Assembly: GCF_001625195.1 (NCBI RefSeq)
Contig: NC_054389.1
Location: forward strand, 6,444,520 to 6,508,519
DNA: 64,000 bases
Reading direction: 5' to 3'
Source: Drechmeria coniospora
Lineage: Eukaryota > Ascomycota > Sordariomycetes > Hypocreales > Ophiocordycipitaceae
Made by a program: the position numbers and the translations under genes. A model generated the notes under the pieces. That model had not been told where the DNA came from. It saw only the letters and a program-made list of their open reading frames with translations, and made no database searches. This document shows, in pieces, positions 24,736 through 35,787 of this stretch. Within the stretch, counting starts at the first letter, position 1. Each line of letters opens with the position of its first letter.

Positions 24736-25533
24736 ATGGCCGCCGGGAGACCAGAGAAGAAGGAGAAGAAGGAGAAGAAGCGCAGCGATGATGCTGGCGT
24801 GAGCAAGGTCAAGAAGGACAAGAAGGATAAGAAGGACAAGAAGGACAAGTTGGCGGCTGCACTCGAGGACCAGCTGCAAGAGGATGCCGCCGCGGACAGC
24901 GGCGTCAAGGCGGTTCTAGACGACGTCGACTCGGATATGGAGGAGGCTTCCAAGGAGGAGCTGCCTCTGGAACGCACCGTCGTCTCCTTCGCGGTCCCCG
25001 TGGCGGACGAGAAGGGCATGAAGAAGGTGTACAAGACGATTCGGAAAGGTGGGCCCCCCTCAGTCCATTCGAGTCTCTGCCGTGCGGAGCAGCAGAACAT
25101 GCGTATGCTAACGACATTTCCAGCGGCCAAGAACGGCACTCTCAAGCGCGGCGTGAAGGAGGTGGTTAAAACGCTTCGCAAGATCAAGGATGCCGCTCCT
25201 GGCACTTTCCCGGGCGTCGTCGTCATCGCCGGTGACATCTCGCCGCACGACGTCATCTCGCACATCCCCGTGCTGTGCGAGGACTTCCATGTACCATTCA
25301 TTTTTGTCACATCGCGGGCAGAACTGGGCGCATCAGCGAAGACGAAGCGCCCGACCAGCGTCGTCATGATCATGGAGAAGCAGGAGGGCAAGAAGAAGGC
25401 GGCGGCGAAGGCGTCTGACAAGGACGGCGAGGATGAGGGCGACTTTGCCGAGAGCTACACCTCACTCGTCAAGTACATGCAGAAGGAGTACACAAAGCAG
25501 GCGTTCTGGGCCAAGGGCGAGTCGACGGCATGA
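24736..25533 (+). CDS. NHP2: H/ACA snoRNP protein Nhp2
   Basis: L7Ae-family protein of the H/ACA ribonucleoprotein that guides rRNA and snRNA pseudouridylation; nucleolar. Two exons, 24736-25048 and 25124-25533, give 240 residues. A Lys-rich N-terminal extension (KKEKKEKK, then repeated KKDKKD) of about 45 residues precedes the L7Ae fold: KKVYKTIRKAAKNGTLKRGVKEVVKTLRK, then FPGVVVIAGDISPHDVISHIPVLCEDFHVPFIFV, and the helix SRAELGASAKTKRPTSVV. The tail ends in the usual Y..LV.Y segment. The 75-nt intron has a CTAAC branch site, is a multiple of three and lacks stops, so retention would insert 26 residues and drop one inside the RNA-binding fold. The extension is longer than in yeast Nhp2. Confidence 0.94.
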   Translation: MAAGRPEKKEKKEKKRSDDAGVSKVKKDKKDKKDKKDKLAAALEDQLQEDAAADSGVKAVLDDVDSDMEEASKEELPLERTVVSFAVPVADEKGMKKVYKTIRKGGPPSVHSSLCRAEQQNMRMLTTFPAAKNGTLKRGVKEVVKTLRKIKDAAPGTFPGVVVIAGDISPHDVISHIPVLCEDFHVPFIFVTSRAELGASAKTKRPTSVVMIMEKQEGKKKAAAKASDKDGEDEGDFAESYTSLVKYMQKEYTKQAFWAKGESTA

Positions 25534-26009
25534 TGGGGGGAGCAAGACAAGGTGCATACGTGTTGTAACTGGCGTGAGGTTCTGATCTGGGTGTACGAAT
25601 ACCAGAGGTTTGGCTTGCGGGACCAGATGGGCACGACGGCGTTCAGGTATCTATCTATTTATGCAATGGATGCATTCACAGACTGCGGATTAGCCATTTG
25701 TGATGATGAAGATGATGATAAGATCATCACTACACACGACGTGAGTAGAAACGAAACACTGTTCATGATACTAGACTGACGACACAACGTACTTGTAGAT
25801 AGCTACGTTGATTACTATCTGATGAACGATAACGACAAAGGAAATGAGCCTACGGCCGGGTCGAATTCAAGGTGGTCGTCCAGGCGCGAGACTCTGGAAC
25901 AGTGGTTGTTGATCGCACAGTGTAGAGGCAAGCGCTTCAGGCTCAAGGTTCTGGCGGTTGACTGCTTCCTCGAAGGGACAACTCGACAGAACAGATGGAC
26001 GATCAACGT
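25534..26009. other. Intergenic 3' region between convergent NHP2 and membrane-protein gene
   Basis: No gene recognised; contains 3' flanks of two convergent genes and a short GATGATGAAGATGATGATAAGATGATC-like purine tract near 25700-25730. Confidence 0.6.
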
Positions 26010-26773
26010 CTACTCAAAAGGGTTGGTGCGAGTCCCCCACCAGTTCAGGAAGAGGGACAGGCCGACAGTCTCGAACAACTTGGCAGCTACGCTAACACCA
26101 ACAGTGTCCACAGGCCTCTTCTCACTGAAGAGCTGCGTGATGAACTACAGGACCTCTGTCAGCATTGGCCTCGTAAGGGGACGCAAACAGAGTGGGGGAC
26201 GGGAACGTACGCCAGGGGCGGCGGTGGCGGCGAAGATCAGGGCACCGAGGTAGGCGGCGCCCTTGTAGGTCATGGTGCCGGTGGCATTGATGAGGGCAGC
26301 GACACCGTAGCTCTGGAGACCGGCGCCGACGAAAGAGGTGCCCCAGGCGATGGCGGCGCCGGAGGCCTCCTTGGACTTGATGAACTCCTCCTTGGTGTTG
26401 GCCGCCTTGGCGCGCTGGTAGGTCTTGCCGAAGAGGGGGCTGAGAACGGCGAGCTCGATGCCGTGGTTGAAGAAGGTGCCGAGGGCAATGGCCGATGGCT
26501 TCACGGGGGGGAGATCTGCGACGGAGGTTAGATGATCTGAGGCGAGAGAGAGTGGCGTGCGGTGGTGCGAGGGTGCGAGAGCGCGCGAGAGAGGAGGGAA
26601 CAGTGAGGGGCGCATCGGGGCAGTTACACGGCGCGAAGTAGTGTATGAATAGTCACTTGGGAAGAAAGGGAGCGGTGCAGAGGACGGTAACATGTTTTCG
26701 TGGGGACACAGAGTCGAGGCAAAGCCAGAGGAAGGTGGAGTGAGCGACCGGGTGGCTTACAGTGCAGAGACAT
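26010..26773 (-). CDS. Small multi-span membrane protein (DUF1761-like, uncertain)
   Basis: Predicted 150-residue membrane protein in three exons: 26761-26773 (13 nt, MSLH+1 nt), 26211-26515 and 26010-26144. The 239-nt first intron has donor GTAAGC. The second donor is GTACGT and its acceptor is TGTAG, after which the frame reads FITQLFSEKRPVDTVGVSV and ends LFLNWWGTRTNPFE. Hydrophobic segments are seen around residues 11-30 (AIALGTFFNHGIELAVLSPLFG), 50-75, 80-103 and 115-140, so four spans are likely. The opening 'PVKPSAIALGTFFNHGIELAVLSPLFGKTY' recalls DUF1761 proteins, but I cannot confirm the family. The tiny first exon is the least certain part; without it no ATG precedes the conserved-looking start. 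No function is proposed. Confidence 0.72.
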
Positions 26774-28540
26774 GCTGGCGGGATCGGAAGCAATTGACGG
26801 AGAGGTCGTGGAAAATGTAGGCAAATATGATGGTGATGGTGGTGGTGTAGATGTAAAATGTCGCAGCGAGGCCGTGCGTTGTTCTGATGGGAGAGTTCTG
26901 ACGGGAGGAGAATGATGCAACGTCCAAGTGGGTGCGACAACAAGGGACGTCTTCCATGGTTGGTCTGTTTAAATACCTGTCACGGTCCGTCCAAGATGTA
27001 CTCGAAGACTCGGGGAGACCCCCCGGCCTCATGCCATATCGATCTCGATCGGGGCAAGCTGCGGAACAAATCGTTGTGGTTGGCTGTCTTCCCTCCGTCA
27101 CGACGCCCCTGCTTGGCTGGAACGGAACCAGACTGGCGTTTGGAGGAGATGTGTGTCGTCACTGGGGTGATGATGTCACCAGCCACGCCCGATCGGCAGT
27201 GATTGGTACGTGTAAAGTTAGGCGCAGCACCTGGGTACGTACCGGTCCGAGGTACCACATCCAAGTCATGCGTGCCCGTCACAGGCCCGTACAAGTGCGT
27301 CCCGTCATCATAGTCATGACAGGATGCCACACGCACCAGGGCCACAGGCACACAGGGCAACATGTGCCCCCAACAATTCAGCCTATGCCGGCCGTAGTGG
27401 AATGGGTGAACACCTTCTCGTCGAAGGTGCAAGTAGTGCGCTTGAATAAAGGCGGGGGGTTGGGGCGCACCCAATACGTTGTAACTTTGGCAAGAATGAG
27501 GAACGTCTTTTTTGGTTCTTCGTGGGGAAATCGACCTATTCGGAATATGTCAGTGTCCTGTCGAGAGAATGAGACGAGACAGCAGCACCGCGGGGGGGTG
27601 ATTTCGGTTCTCATCGTGTGCCGAGAAATCATTTGCGCCGTTGACCTCGGCGAGCGACCAGGTCAACAACGAAATGGCGCGGGGTCTGGCACCTTGACGG
27701 TGCCGTGTATGAAAATCATGGAGAAGGCGGAAGGTACTCTGTAGTCGATGCCATGTTGGACGGTCATGGCTCCGACGAAAAGAACGGAAAACATGGGCAG
27801 CCGCCAAGGAGGTGAACGGTTCGTGACCGATTCGTAGGCCAAGCATCCTGCATTGGTGTTTTGTTACAGCCGTCCAAGCCGTGAACCGATCTGGGCCGAC
27901 TCATAAGACGAGAATTCTGCGTCGGTGATCAGTTACAGCCGCTCAAGACGTGAACTGTGCTAGACCGATTCAGAAGATGAGCATTCTGCGTTGGAGTTTT
28001 GTAGCGTGGGCAGCCGCCAAGGAGGTGAACGGTTCTTGACCGGTTCCAACAGTAAGCTTTCTGCGTTGGTGATGCGTTACGTGGCCAGTAAAAAGTTTTC
28101 TCGGTCGGTTCGGCAGAGAGGATATGAATTTGAATTGCAGGATGGAAGGAGTACTCGACGTGCCTTCCTACGTGGGCCGCACACGAGTACTTGCCAGACT
28201 ATCGATACCGAGGAAGCGGTGAAATCATCACGACCGACATGGCGCACCGAGAAGTGCAATCAATCCACTGGCATTGATGGCCAATTGTAGGTTGGGCTGA
28301 GAATGGCAATCTCAATTCTCGTCATCCCCGTCGCCCCGTAGCGAATGTGCACGTGTTGTGCCCGTGGTCAGGGCAGAATCAAGATCGAGAGGCGCTCGCC
28401 CTCTTGGCGGTGCATGAATTTTGCCAGCCGCTAAACAGGTCATCCCATCTGCTTGAAATTTCAACTCCAACTACAAGATACTCATCCGCCCAAATCAAAA
28501 CCGAGGGCCGTTCAAAAAGGCAGAACCGTGCCGGCGCCAG
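26774..28540. other. Intergenic region with a 69-bp tandem repeat
   Basis: No recognised gene in 1.8 kb. It holds an imperfect four-copy tandem array at 27800-28081 (separate entry) and one long plus-strand frame (ATG 26956 to 27744, 262 codons) with no recognisable domain. The 3' UTR of NEM1 lies at the right end and the promoter of the membrane-protein gene at the left. Confidence 0.6.
27800..28081. repeat. Imperfect 69-bp tandem repeat, four copies
   Basis: Copies start at 27800, 27869, 27938 and 28013. Units are 69, 69, 75 and about 69 bp. All share the skeleton GCCG..CAAG..GTGAAC near the start and TCTGC.TTGG.G near the end. Copies 1 and 4 are identical over their first 23 bp and in the preceding TGGGCA, while copies 2 and 3 are more diverged. 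Read on the minus strand, the units give a recurring F-T-S/A pattern, but copies 2 and 3 carry stops, so coding use is unlikely. Confidence 0.85.
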
Positions 28541-30194
28541 CTACCCCATGTGTTGCCCGTCCTCGCCGCCGCGGAGCGCCAGCAGCGCTCTCACGTCGTG
28601 CACGTATTGCAGGCCTTCCAGCAGGGGCACCAGATGCATCAGGTCGTTATCCGTCGGGTCGTTGATCCAGCCCTGAATGGGAATCGCGTTATCTGCGGCG
28701 CGGTTAGCCTACACGGTCATGTGCACACGACCAAGGCCATGAGGATGGAGGAAGCCAAGAAAACAAAGGAAGGGAAAGGGAAGCAAGGGAAGCCGAAAGG
28801 GACTTGCCTTCGTGGAACAGGTAGCTCAGCGGGCTGTTGTCCAGAATCATGACCTTGCTCAGGTCCGGCTCGACGGAGCTGAGGTCCTTAATGTAGGCGC
28901 CCTGCCGGTAGGAGCAATGCTGGCGGTAGTAGCGGGCCGAGAAGAATTTGCGCTCCGACTCGAGCCAGTCGATGACGGGGTCGGCGTACTCCTGCACCGA
29001 GGCGGTGAATATGACGAGGTTGAACCACTTGCAGACGCGGCGCAGGAACTCGTCGCAGAACGGACGCTTGTTGACCCAGTACAGGATCGGGTGCTGGGCC
29101 GCGCCGCTCTGGCTGCCGAGGCCGAGGGAGGCGGCGTTGAGCCGGACCTCGACCATGTGACCGGTGCTCATCCTGCCGCCCTTGGACATGCTGTGGATGA
29201 GCGTCTCGTCGAGGTCGAGGATCAGCGTCTTCTGGTGCTTCGTCGGCGCCTCCATGTTGAGGTACGACGGCTGCCGTCGGGGTATCAGCGGTCTCGGCGG
29301 CGCCGGCATCTTCGGGTACCGGGTGAGCGCCGCTATGGGCGACGTCGGGGACTTGATCTGGGCCAGCAGCCGCTCGTCCTCGCCCGTCTTGGTCGCCGAC
29401 GCGGTCCTTCGGTTCTTGCGCTGCTGCCGCCGCTGGGCCTCGTCGCCGTGGAGTTTGATCCTGATCGATCTTCGACCGGTGCCGGAGTCGTCGCCACCGG
29501 GGCTCGGCGTCTTGGGCCGACCGTCACCGACGCCGCCGCCGCCGCCGCGACCGCCGCCGCTTCTTCTTTTGGAAGCCTTGCCGTCGTCCACTTCCGAGTC
29601 GGAGGAGGCGCCCGAGGTGGACGAGGCGGCGCTCGACGGTACCGGTCGAGGGGCCGACGATCGGTAGCCCCAGCCATGGACGCTCGAGCTCGTCGCCGAG
29701 GAACGAGTCCCGGGCGCGCCGTCGGGTCCGGCGTAGCTTTCGAGGCCGCCCTTGCGGACACCGAAGAGTTTTTTGAGCTGCGTCATTGGCGCAAAGTTGG
29801 ATTGCTCGTCGTACAGGCAGGCCATTAGGTAGACGCCGGGCGACGCCAGCGTGGCGAGTATCCACCGCAGCGAGTTGAGGATGCTCGAGACGAAGCCGCG
29901 GGGCATCGAATGCCACCAGCGACCGCTTCGACCCTCCTTGGTCTCGTGCAGCAACGGCGTCTCCTCGACGGCCGCCGGCTTCTCGTCGTCGCACTCGGCC
30001 GGTTCCTCGAAGGGGTCGTGACCGAAGGCGACGGCGGCCTGCTGTTCGTGGGCGGCCGCCTTGTCCTGCGACTTTTCCGCGACCGACTTTTCGTCCGATA
30101 TGACGTCGGCGATGGGGCCGATGCTGTTGGAACGAGACGGGGTCGGGCTCGACGATGGCGAGACGCGGGCGGTGATGATGTTGAGAGAGTTCAT
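28541..30194 (-). CDS. NEM1: Nem1-type nuclear-envelope protein phosphatase
   Basis: Catalytic subunit of the Nem1-Spo7 phosphatase of ER/nuclear envelope, which dephosphorylates the lipin Pah1 and so steers phosphatidic acid to triacylglycerol. Two exons, 28808-30194 and 28541-28692, give 512 residues. The HAD-type FCP1/CTDP domain (about residues 315-510) begins TLILDLDETLIHS with Asp327 and Asp329 (DxDx), and runs through WFNLVIFTASVQEYADPVIDWLE, RYYRQHCSYRQGAYIKDLS and MILDNSPLSYLFHE. The second exon supplies DNAIPIQGWINDPTDNDLMHLVPLL. The intron uses a GC donor (GCAAGT) instead of GT; the join is required to give FHEDNAIP. A membrane region is expected near residues 105-140. The first true ATG is at 30194; only a GTG extends it. 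Confidence 0.95.
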
Positions 30195-33164
30195 CTTGGC
30201 GAGGGCCAGCACGCCATGAGACGAGGGCGTCGCTGGCGGCGGAATGTCTTTGGCCGAGTAAGGACGATGTCGATGCCGGATCGGACAGATGGTCGCGAGG
30301 AGGAGGAGGAGGAGGAAGAGGAGGAGGGAGCGCTCGACCGCGACGTTCTCCCCGTGGACGCCGTCGAATGTCCTTTGTTTGTTTTCCGCAGAATCGCGTC
30401 GGGAGGAGGGGGGGGGGAGGGAGCGGAAGATGAGAAGCGGCGAAGGCGGATGCCTGGCCTCGCGGTCGTACGCCTGCTTCGGATGCTCAGCTTTCGGCGA
30501 AGGGATGGGCTACTGTGGATGGAGATGGATGATGGGAGTTGGGGGACTGCAGGGGTTGCGAGTCGAAGGTGCAGCAACAACCGTCCGATGTTGGCTGTTG
30601 GCCTGACCGTCAGCGGGTCAGTTCAGGACGGGACAGGCGACGACAGAAGGGTACCTGCAAGTGAGTACTAGGTAATTGGTGCTAACAGTCCTAGCAGGGT
30701 CTGTGGGCGACATGCTTCCATGTACTGTAAGTTAGTACAGGGCACTTACTGCCTCTGGGAGTAGCGTGCAGTCATGGTGCCAGTAGAGTTACATGCACAT
30801 GCGCCGCTACGACTCTACGAGCAAGTCTACCGCAGGCACGTACTCGGTGCTTGTTGTAGCTGCACATTCAGGTTCTGCGCTGCTTGCATGTACATGCATG
30901 TACATTGTACATGCACGGTATGGCGCCAGGCTGTAAGTAGGTACATGTACAGTCGGCAACGCTGCTGAATGTCACGGCCCGTGGCGGCGGCGGCAGGCGT
31001 CCTCGTTCTTGGAGCGTCTGCACATCAGTGCAGACAAATACTAGCAGCAGAAGTTTGGCTTGTCGGTGGCATTTTTCGCCAAAACTGGACGCATGATGAA
31101 GCAGGAATACGTCACGTTACCGTGGCAGCTCAACAAATCGATTTCAACCTACTGTATTCTCTCCGCTTTGCCTCAGCTTTGCGAGATTGGCATCCGGCCT
31201 CTTTTTTTTTTTTTTTAGGGCTCGTACTGTACTTAACATTTGTATACAGTACTCCGTAGTTGTAGTTGTACAGTACTTACTGAAGTACCGCCAAGAATGG
31301 TCAGGTTGACCGTCAGCCCCAACGTCGGGTCACGTTGCCGAGGAAGGATTGCTGTACCCGTATTTCACGACAGAAATGCCCCGAGCGCGGGCAGTGCTGT
31401 GGAGAATGACCACTGCCGCAGCCTGTCAGTGACGACGCGACGCTACATTACGAGGTATCAAGTACAAATACGCTATACTTTTAGTGAACGTAGCCTGGGA
31501 GGTTGCCCCAATGGGCTCGCAAATGCGTTGCCGGCACATGCACTAGCTACTAGGTACCTAGTAGCCTTCAGTGTACTGTACTGTACTTGCATCTCATGTG
31601 TATTTACTAGGTACCTAGGTATTACAACTATTACACCTACCTACGTTGATGTACGTATGCATGTACTAGTACCCGTATATCCAGGCACATGCTGCATCCT
31701 TTTCAGTACTAACCTTCGGTAGCGTCAGTCGCCAACTATTACTTACTCCCTAATACCCTATCAGCCCAGCAAAGCACTGAGTGCCCGGACGTCCGTTGTT
31801 TCAAGTTTCAAGCACTCCAATGTATTCAACTCCGTATAACTAGTCCCCTGCCCTGCTGTATCGCATCTACGCTCCACTGGACAGCCGCGGCATTGTGTAG
31901 CATTATGTCTGTTTGTGCCGAGGTTTGTACTGTAGTGGTTGGAAACCGACGCAGTCGAGGTATCCGTTTGTCACCCCCCCCCCCCCTCCCTCACCATCGG
32001 AACCGCCGCTGAGCGTGCGGAACAAGGTCCATTCTTTCTTCCCCATTCGACCGTGTACAGTCGTGTGGAGAGGGTTTCGGTCGGGGTAAGTACTGTAAGT
32101 CTGCCAGCTTTGTACACAGCACCAGCTTATCCACGTATCGTACGGAGGGTGCTGCGATGGATACGACCGTGCATGCATACTGACAGCAAGTACACGCATG
32201 CATAGAATTGGTCATACACCAAGTATGAATATGATATGCGAGACATGAGAGTGTCGAACACGAGTTTCCGATATAATACCACCAGACCTTCTGGGTATGG
32301 CAAGATTTAGTCGCAAGGTGCTGTAGCTAGGGAGCGGAGAATATACATACATGTACTCCGTACAGTGCACATCAACTAACTATCGGAACAATCCTGAGAG
32401 TACTAATGGAGTAGCACTCTGCAAGTAATAATTACAGCGCAGCATCACCCTCTGTACCCTTTGATAGTACGGCACGGAGTGCTCCGTACCTGACACCTGA
32501 TTCTCACCACCACTGTGGAGTACCATAGCTTTGCTAGTAGCAATTGCTGGTAATAGCGACAGGAGATGGGATCGGGCTGCAGTGCCGCCACCTTCTGCAA
32601 AGCAACGAGCAAGTCTCCTCATGGCATGCGTCAACAGAGCGCTTCTAAAAAAGCAACCAATTCTCATCGTCTGAATTTGGACCATGGGAATCGTGTGTGC
32701 TTGTGCGGAATACGGAGAAGAGTGCACTACCGCTGCAGCGTCGACACTGACTGCCTCGCCTAGGGGTCACCACCCCGCACAACCCCACCCACCGATTGCA
32801 CTGCAGCTTGTCACGTCGGTCGCGAGCGAAAAAAGATCTCAGCACTAGGCAAACCATCCCATCAAGGACATGCTGTAAGAGCACTCGAGCTCGAGTCACC
32901 GCCATCACCACCGCCATCACCACCGCAACTCCCTGGACCTCCTCTGGTTGCCTGACCCTCATTCGCACATCGCCTCGACCGCCTGGCTGCTGCCATCGCC
33001 ATCTTCAATCCATTGGCTACGCTGCAAGGACTCGGTCGCCTGCTCTTTTCTCCCTCAGCCGGCGCAGGCCGATTTCCGACGGCGCAAATTTCTACGAACC
33101 CCCTCGCTTCTCCTTGCCGTGACGACGACGACAGAAGGAATACGACGGAGCCGGCGAGCACACG
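30195..33164. other. Divergent intergenic region, NEM1 / eIF2B beta, 3 kb
   Basis: No gene recognised. It contains a GGAGGAGGA-rich purine run near 30295-30330, alternating CATGTACATG words near 30885-30920, a T15 tract at 31202-31216, GTAC/TAGGTACC-rich DNA at 31240-31680, a C run near 31974-31986 and a CACCGCCATCACC repeat near 32900-32935 that is probably in the 5' leader of the eIF2B gene. Confidence 0.6.
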
Positions 33165-34770
33165 ATGCCGCCCACGACGACGGGCTACGCGCCCGACCTG
33201 GACAAGTATCTCAGGTCCCTCAAGGGCCAACCGTTGGAGGCATCTATCGAAACCCTGACCTCGTGCGCCTCCCCTCCCCTCCCCTGCCCCCTTGCCGAGT
33301 TCCTCCGTCGGTCGGACAAGACAGCATCAAAGGCTAACCGAACGCACCTCATCCACTGCAGGCTCCTGAAGCGGAGACAGATCTGCGGATCCGAGCCTTG
33401 CGCCGTCGCCACCGCACACATCCTCCTCCAGGTCGTCGCCAGATCAAAATGGCATGACGTCGACTCCCTCCTCGAAAAGGTCTCGAGCACGGGTCGCCGA
33501 CTGGTCGAGGCCCAGCCCCGGGAGCTCGTCGTCGCCAACATCGTCCGACGCGTCCTCTCCCTCATCCGCGACGAGGCCGCCGAGGACAGAAACGAGCCGT
33601 CGAGCGACTGCCAGAGCGAGGAACTCACGAGCCCGACCGACGTCGTCTCCGGCTCCATCCGCCGCTCGCACGACTGGCCGCCGTCGGCGCGCACGACCCG
33701 CGATTCGACGGCCGATGCGGCGGGCCACACCGGCGTCGTCCCGGCACCGACGAGGCCGGGACTGCTGCCTACCTACAGCGCCGTCAGCGTTACCAAGTCC
33801 TTGTTCCACCTCCTCTCCGCCTCGCCTCCCTCCGACGGGTTCCCCATGATGGCTCCCGGTTCCCCCTTCCCCAACTCGGGCACGTCAACGCCCACCCACA
33901 ACAAGGGGGCCGTCCCCTTCAGCCAGGTGCACGCCCTTCGCTCCGAGGTCATTGACGGAATCGAGGAGATCAAGGACGAGATCAGCCAGGTCGACGACCA
34001 GATCGCCGCTCTCGCCGAGGTCCAGATCCACCCGGGAGACCACGTCCTCGTCCATCAGCCCTCACCGACGGTCGAGAGGTTTCTCCTCCGCGCCGCACTC
34101 AAGCGCCGATTTACCGTCTTGATCGTCGCCGAGCCGCCGCGCAAGCAAGGCGAGCCCGTCCCCGACGGCGCCTTGAGGAAGAAGCTCCTCGCCGCCGGCA
34201 TCCAGGTGACGACAGTCAGGAACTCGATCCCCATGGCCTACATGTCACGCGTCGACAAGGTCATCCTGGGCGCCCGCGCCGTTGTGGCCAACGGTGGTGT
34301 CGTGACGGACCATGGTGCCTCCACCATTGCACGAGCGGCCAAGGATCAAGGGAACGCCGTCATCGTCCTGTCAGGCGTCTACAAGCTGAGCCCAGAGAAT
34401 CCATTTGACGAGCTGTCTTTGATCGAGTGGGGTGGCTCCTCCACCTTTGTCGGCTTTGACGACGGTTCCATGGTCAACGGGGCCGAGGTTCGCAGCGACG
34501 TGACTGAGCTGGTGCCGCCGGAGCTCATTGACACCTACATCACAAACCTGTACGTTCCACCTCTCTCTTGCTCCTTTCCCTCCCTCTCTCCCTCCTCCCC
34601 CTTTTCTCTCTCCCCTTCAAAGAGGAGATGCCCCCCTTCCTGTTGAATCGAGGCTAACTCGATATTGTCGCAGCGGTACCCATTCGCGGGAGCACCTGTC
34701 CAGCTTGATTGAGGACCACTACAACCACGAGGACGCCGCCTTTCATCTTTGCAGCGCGACCCACCCCTGA
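33165..34770 (+). CDS. GCD7: eIF2B beta subunit (Gcd7)
   Basis: Regulatory subunit of the guanine-nucleotide exchange factor for eIF2, controlling translation start and, through eIF2 phosphorylation, the Gcn4/CPC1 response. Three exons, 33165-33262, 33362-34549 and 34674-34770, give 460 residues. The second intron has a CTAAC branch site and the joins read ETLTS+LLKRRQI and ITNL+GTHSRE. The IF-2B fold is in the C-terminal half: VLVHQPSPTVERFLLRAALKRRFTVLIVAEPPR, IPMAYMSRVDKVILGARAVVANGGVVTDHGA, and VIVLSGVYKLSP. A Ser/Pro/Thr-rich linker (about residues 115-230) between the N-terminal helices and the fold is longer than in yeast Gcd7. The chosen ATG is the first in frame and begins a conserved MPPTTTGYAPDLDKYL opening. 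Confidence 0.93.
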
Positions 34771-35787
34771 ATCTCTGTCATCGCCACTGCCCCGAGAGCT
34801 CCCTGCTCGCTTGGAGACTGTCCCGAAGTACCCCGACGTCGGCGACGAACCAGGTCGGTAGGGTCAGGGTCAGGTTCGGGATCGGCATCAGTTCCATCCC
34901 GAGCCATGAGCATCGGGCGAGGCGAGGCGAGGCGAGGCTGGATGCCAGTAAGACGCTACCAAAGCCACCCATCACTAGACGATTCCGTTTACGTGGCCGC
35001 GTCAGCGAGCGGCTGACCGAGTCCTCGTAGCTCCCATTGGAGAGCTTTCCCCTTGGGCGCACACGGCCTTTGGGCGGGAAGTTTTCTGACGTGGCATTGG
35101 CCTCCAACCGCATTTCTTCGGCAACCTGCTCGGTACCTGAAGCGAAAGTACCTCGTCCACTCGATGGGTCAGTTCCCTTCGAGGACGGTCGCTGCCGCCG
35201 TGGAGAAGGCACCTGTTTGTTGGCGTTCCTGGTCTACGACGCCACGCGGCCGAAGGTGATTGCTCGTTGCTGTTGGTCTGCTCCTGTTCGATTCCTGTTC
35301 TCGTTCCTTGTTCTTCATTCGGGTGGAAGCATGCCGGCTCATGAGCCGACGGGTTGGAGTGGTGAGCTCATCCATCGTGTAGTCACAGGCACCTATCTGT
35401 AGGTAGGAATATGAGATGAACATGGCAGAAAATGCTGCCTCAAGTACCATTGCACCTGTCGCCATGACTTGCTGACTTGTAGATGCCTTGTACCCGGCAC
35501 GGCAGATGTGTTGCTGACGTGTTGCTGACGTGCTGATACGCTTTCGGCACCTTTGTGCGGCCATCACCGCACACGGCCAACAGGTGGCATCGTAGATGTG
35601 CCTCTACTCTCCTGTTCGGCTCCCTCGCTCTCCTGCTGCTCTGCGCTCCTCTTTGCTGCCTGTCAGAAAGCCTGGTTTGCTCGCCCCTTCTCGCCCCAAT
35701 TGATCATCTGCGTCCACGTTTCATCTCACTCACTTCCTTAATTTTCCTTCTTACAACCCGACACGTCTCCCGGTGACACGGTCGAAA
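34771..35787. other. Intergenic region
   Basis: No gene recognised. It contains a (GAGGC)4 run at 34919-34938, the same unit and copy number as at 7851-7870, and a triplet of GTGTTGCTGAC-like words near 35510-35535. The right end is pyrimidine-rich and likely the leader of the next gene. Confidence 0.6.

Noticed and set aside
28704..28807. Read-through extension of NEM1 beyond FHEG
   Set aside because: It gives a low-complexity Ser/Leu/Trp tail; the GC-AG splice restores the conserved phosphatase C-terminus.
31202..31216. T15 tract considered as retroposon tail
   Set aside because: No LINE or SINE body, target-site duplication or processed-gene sequence is visible beside it.
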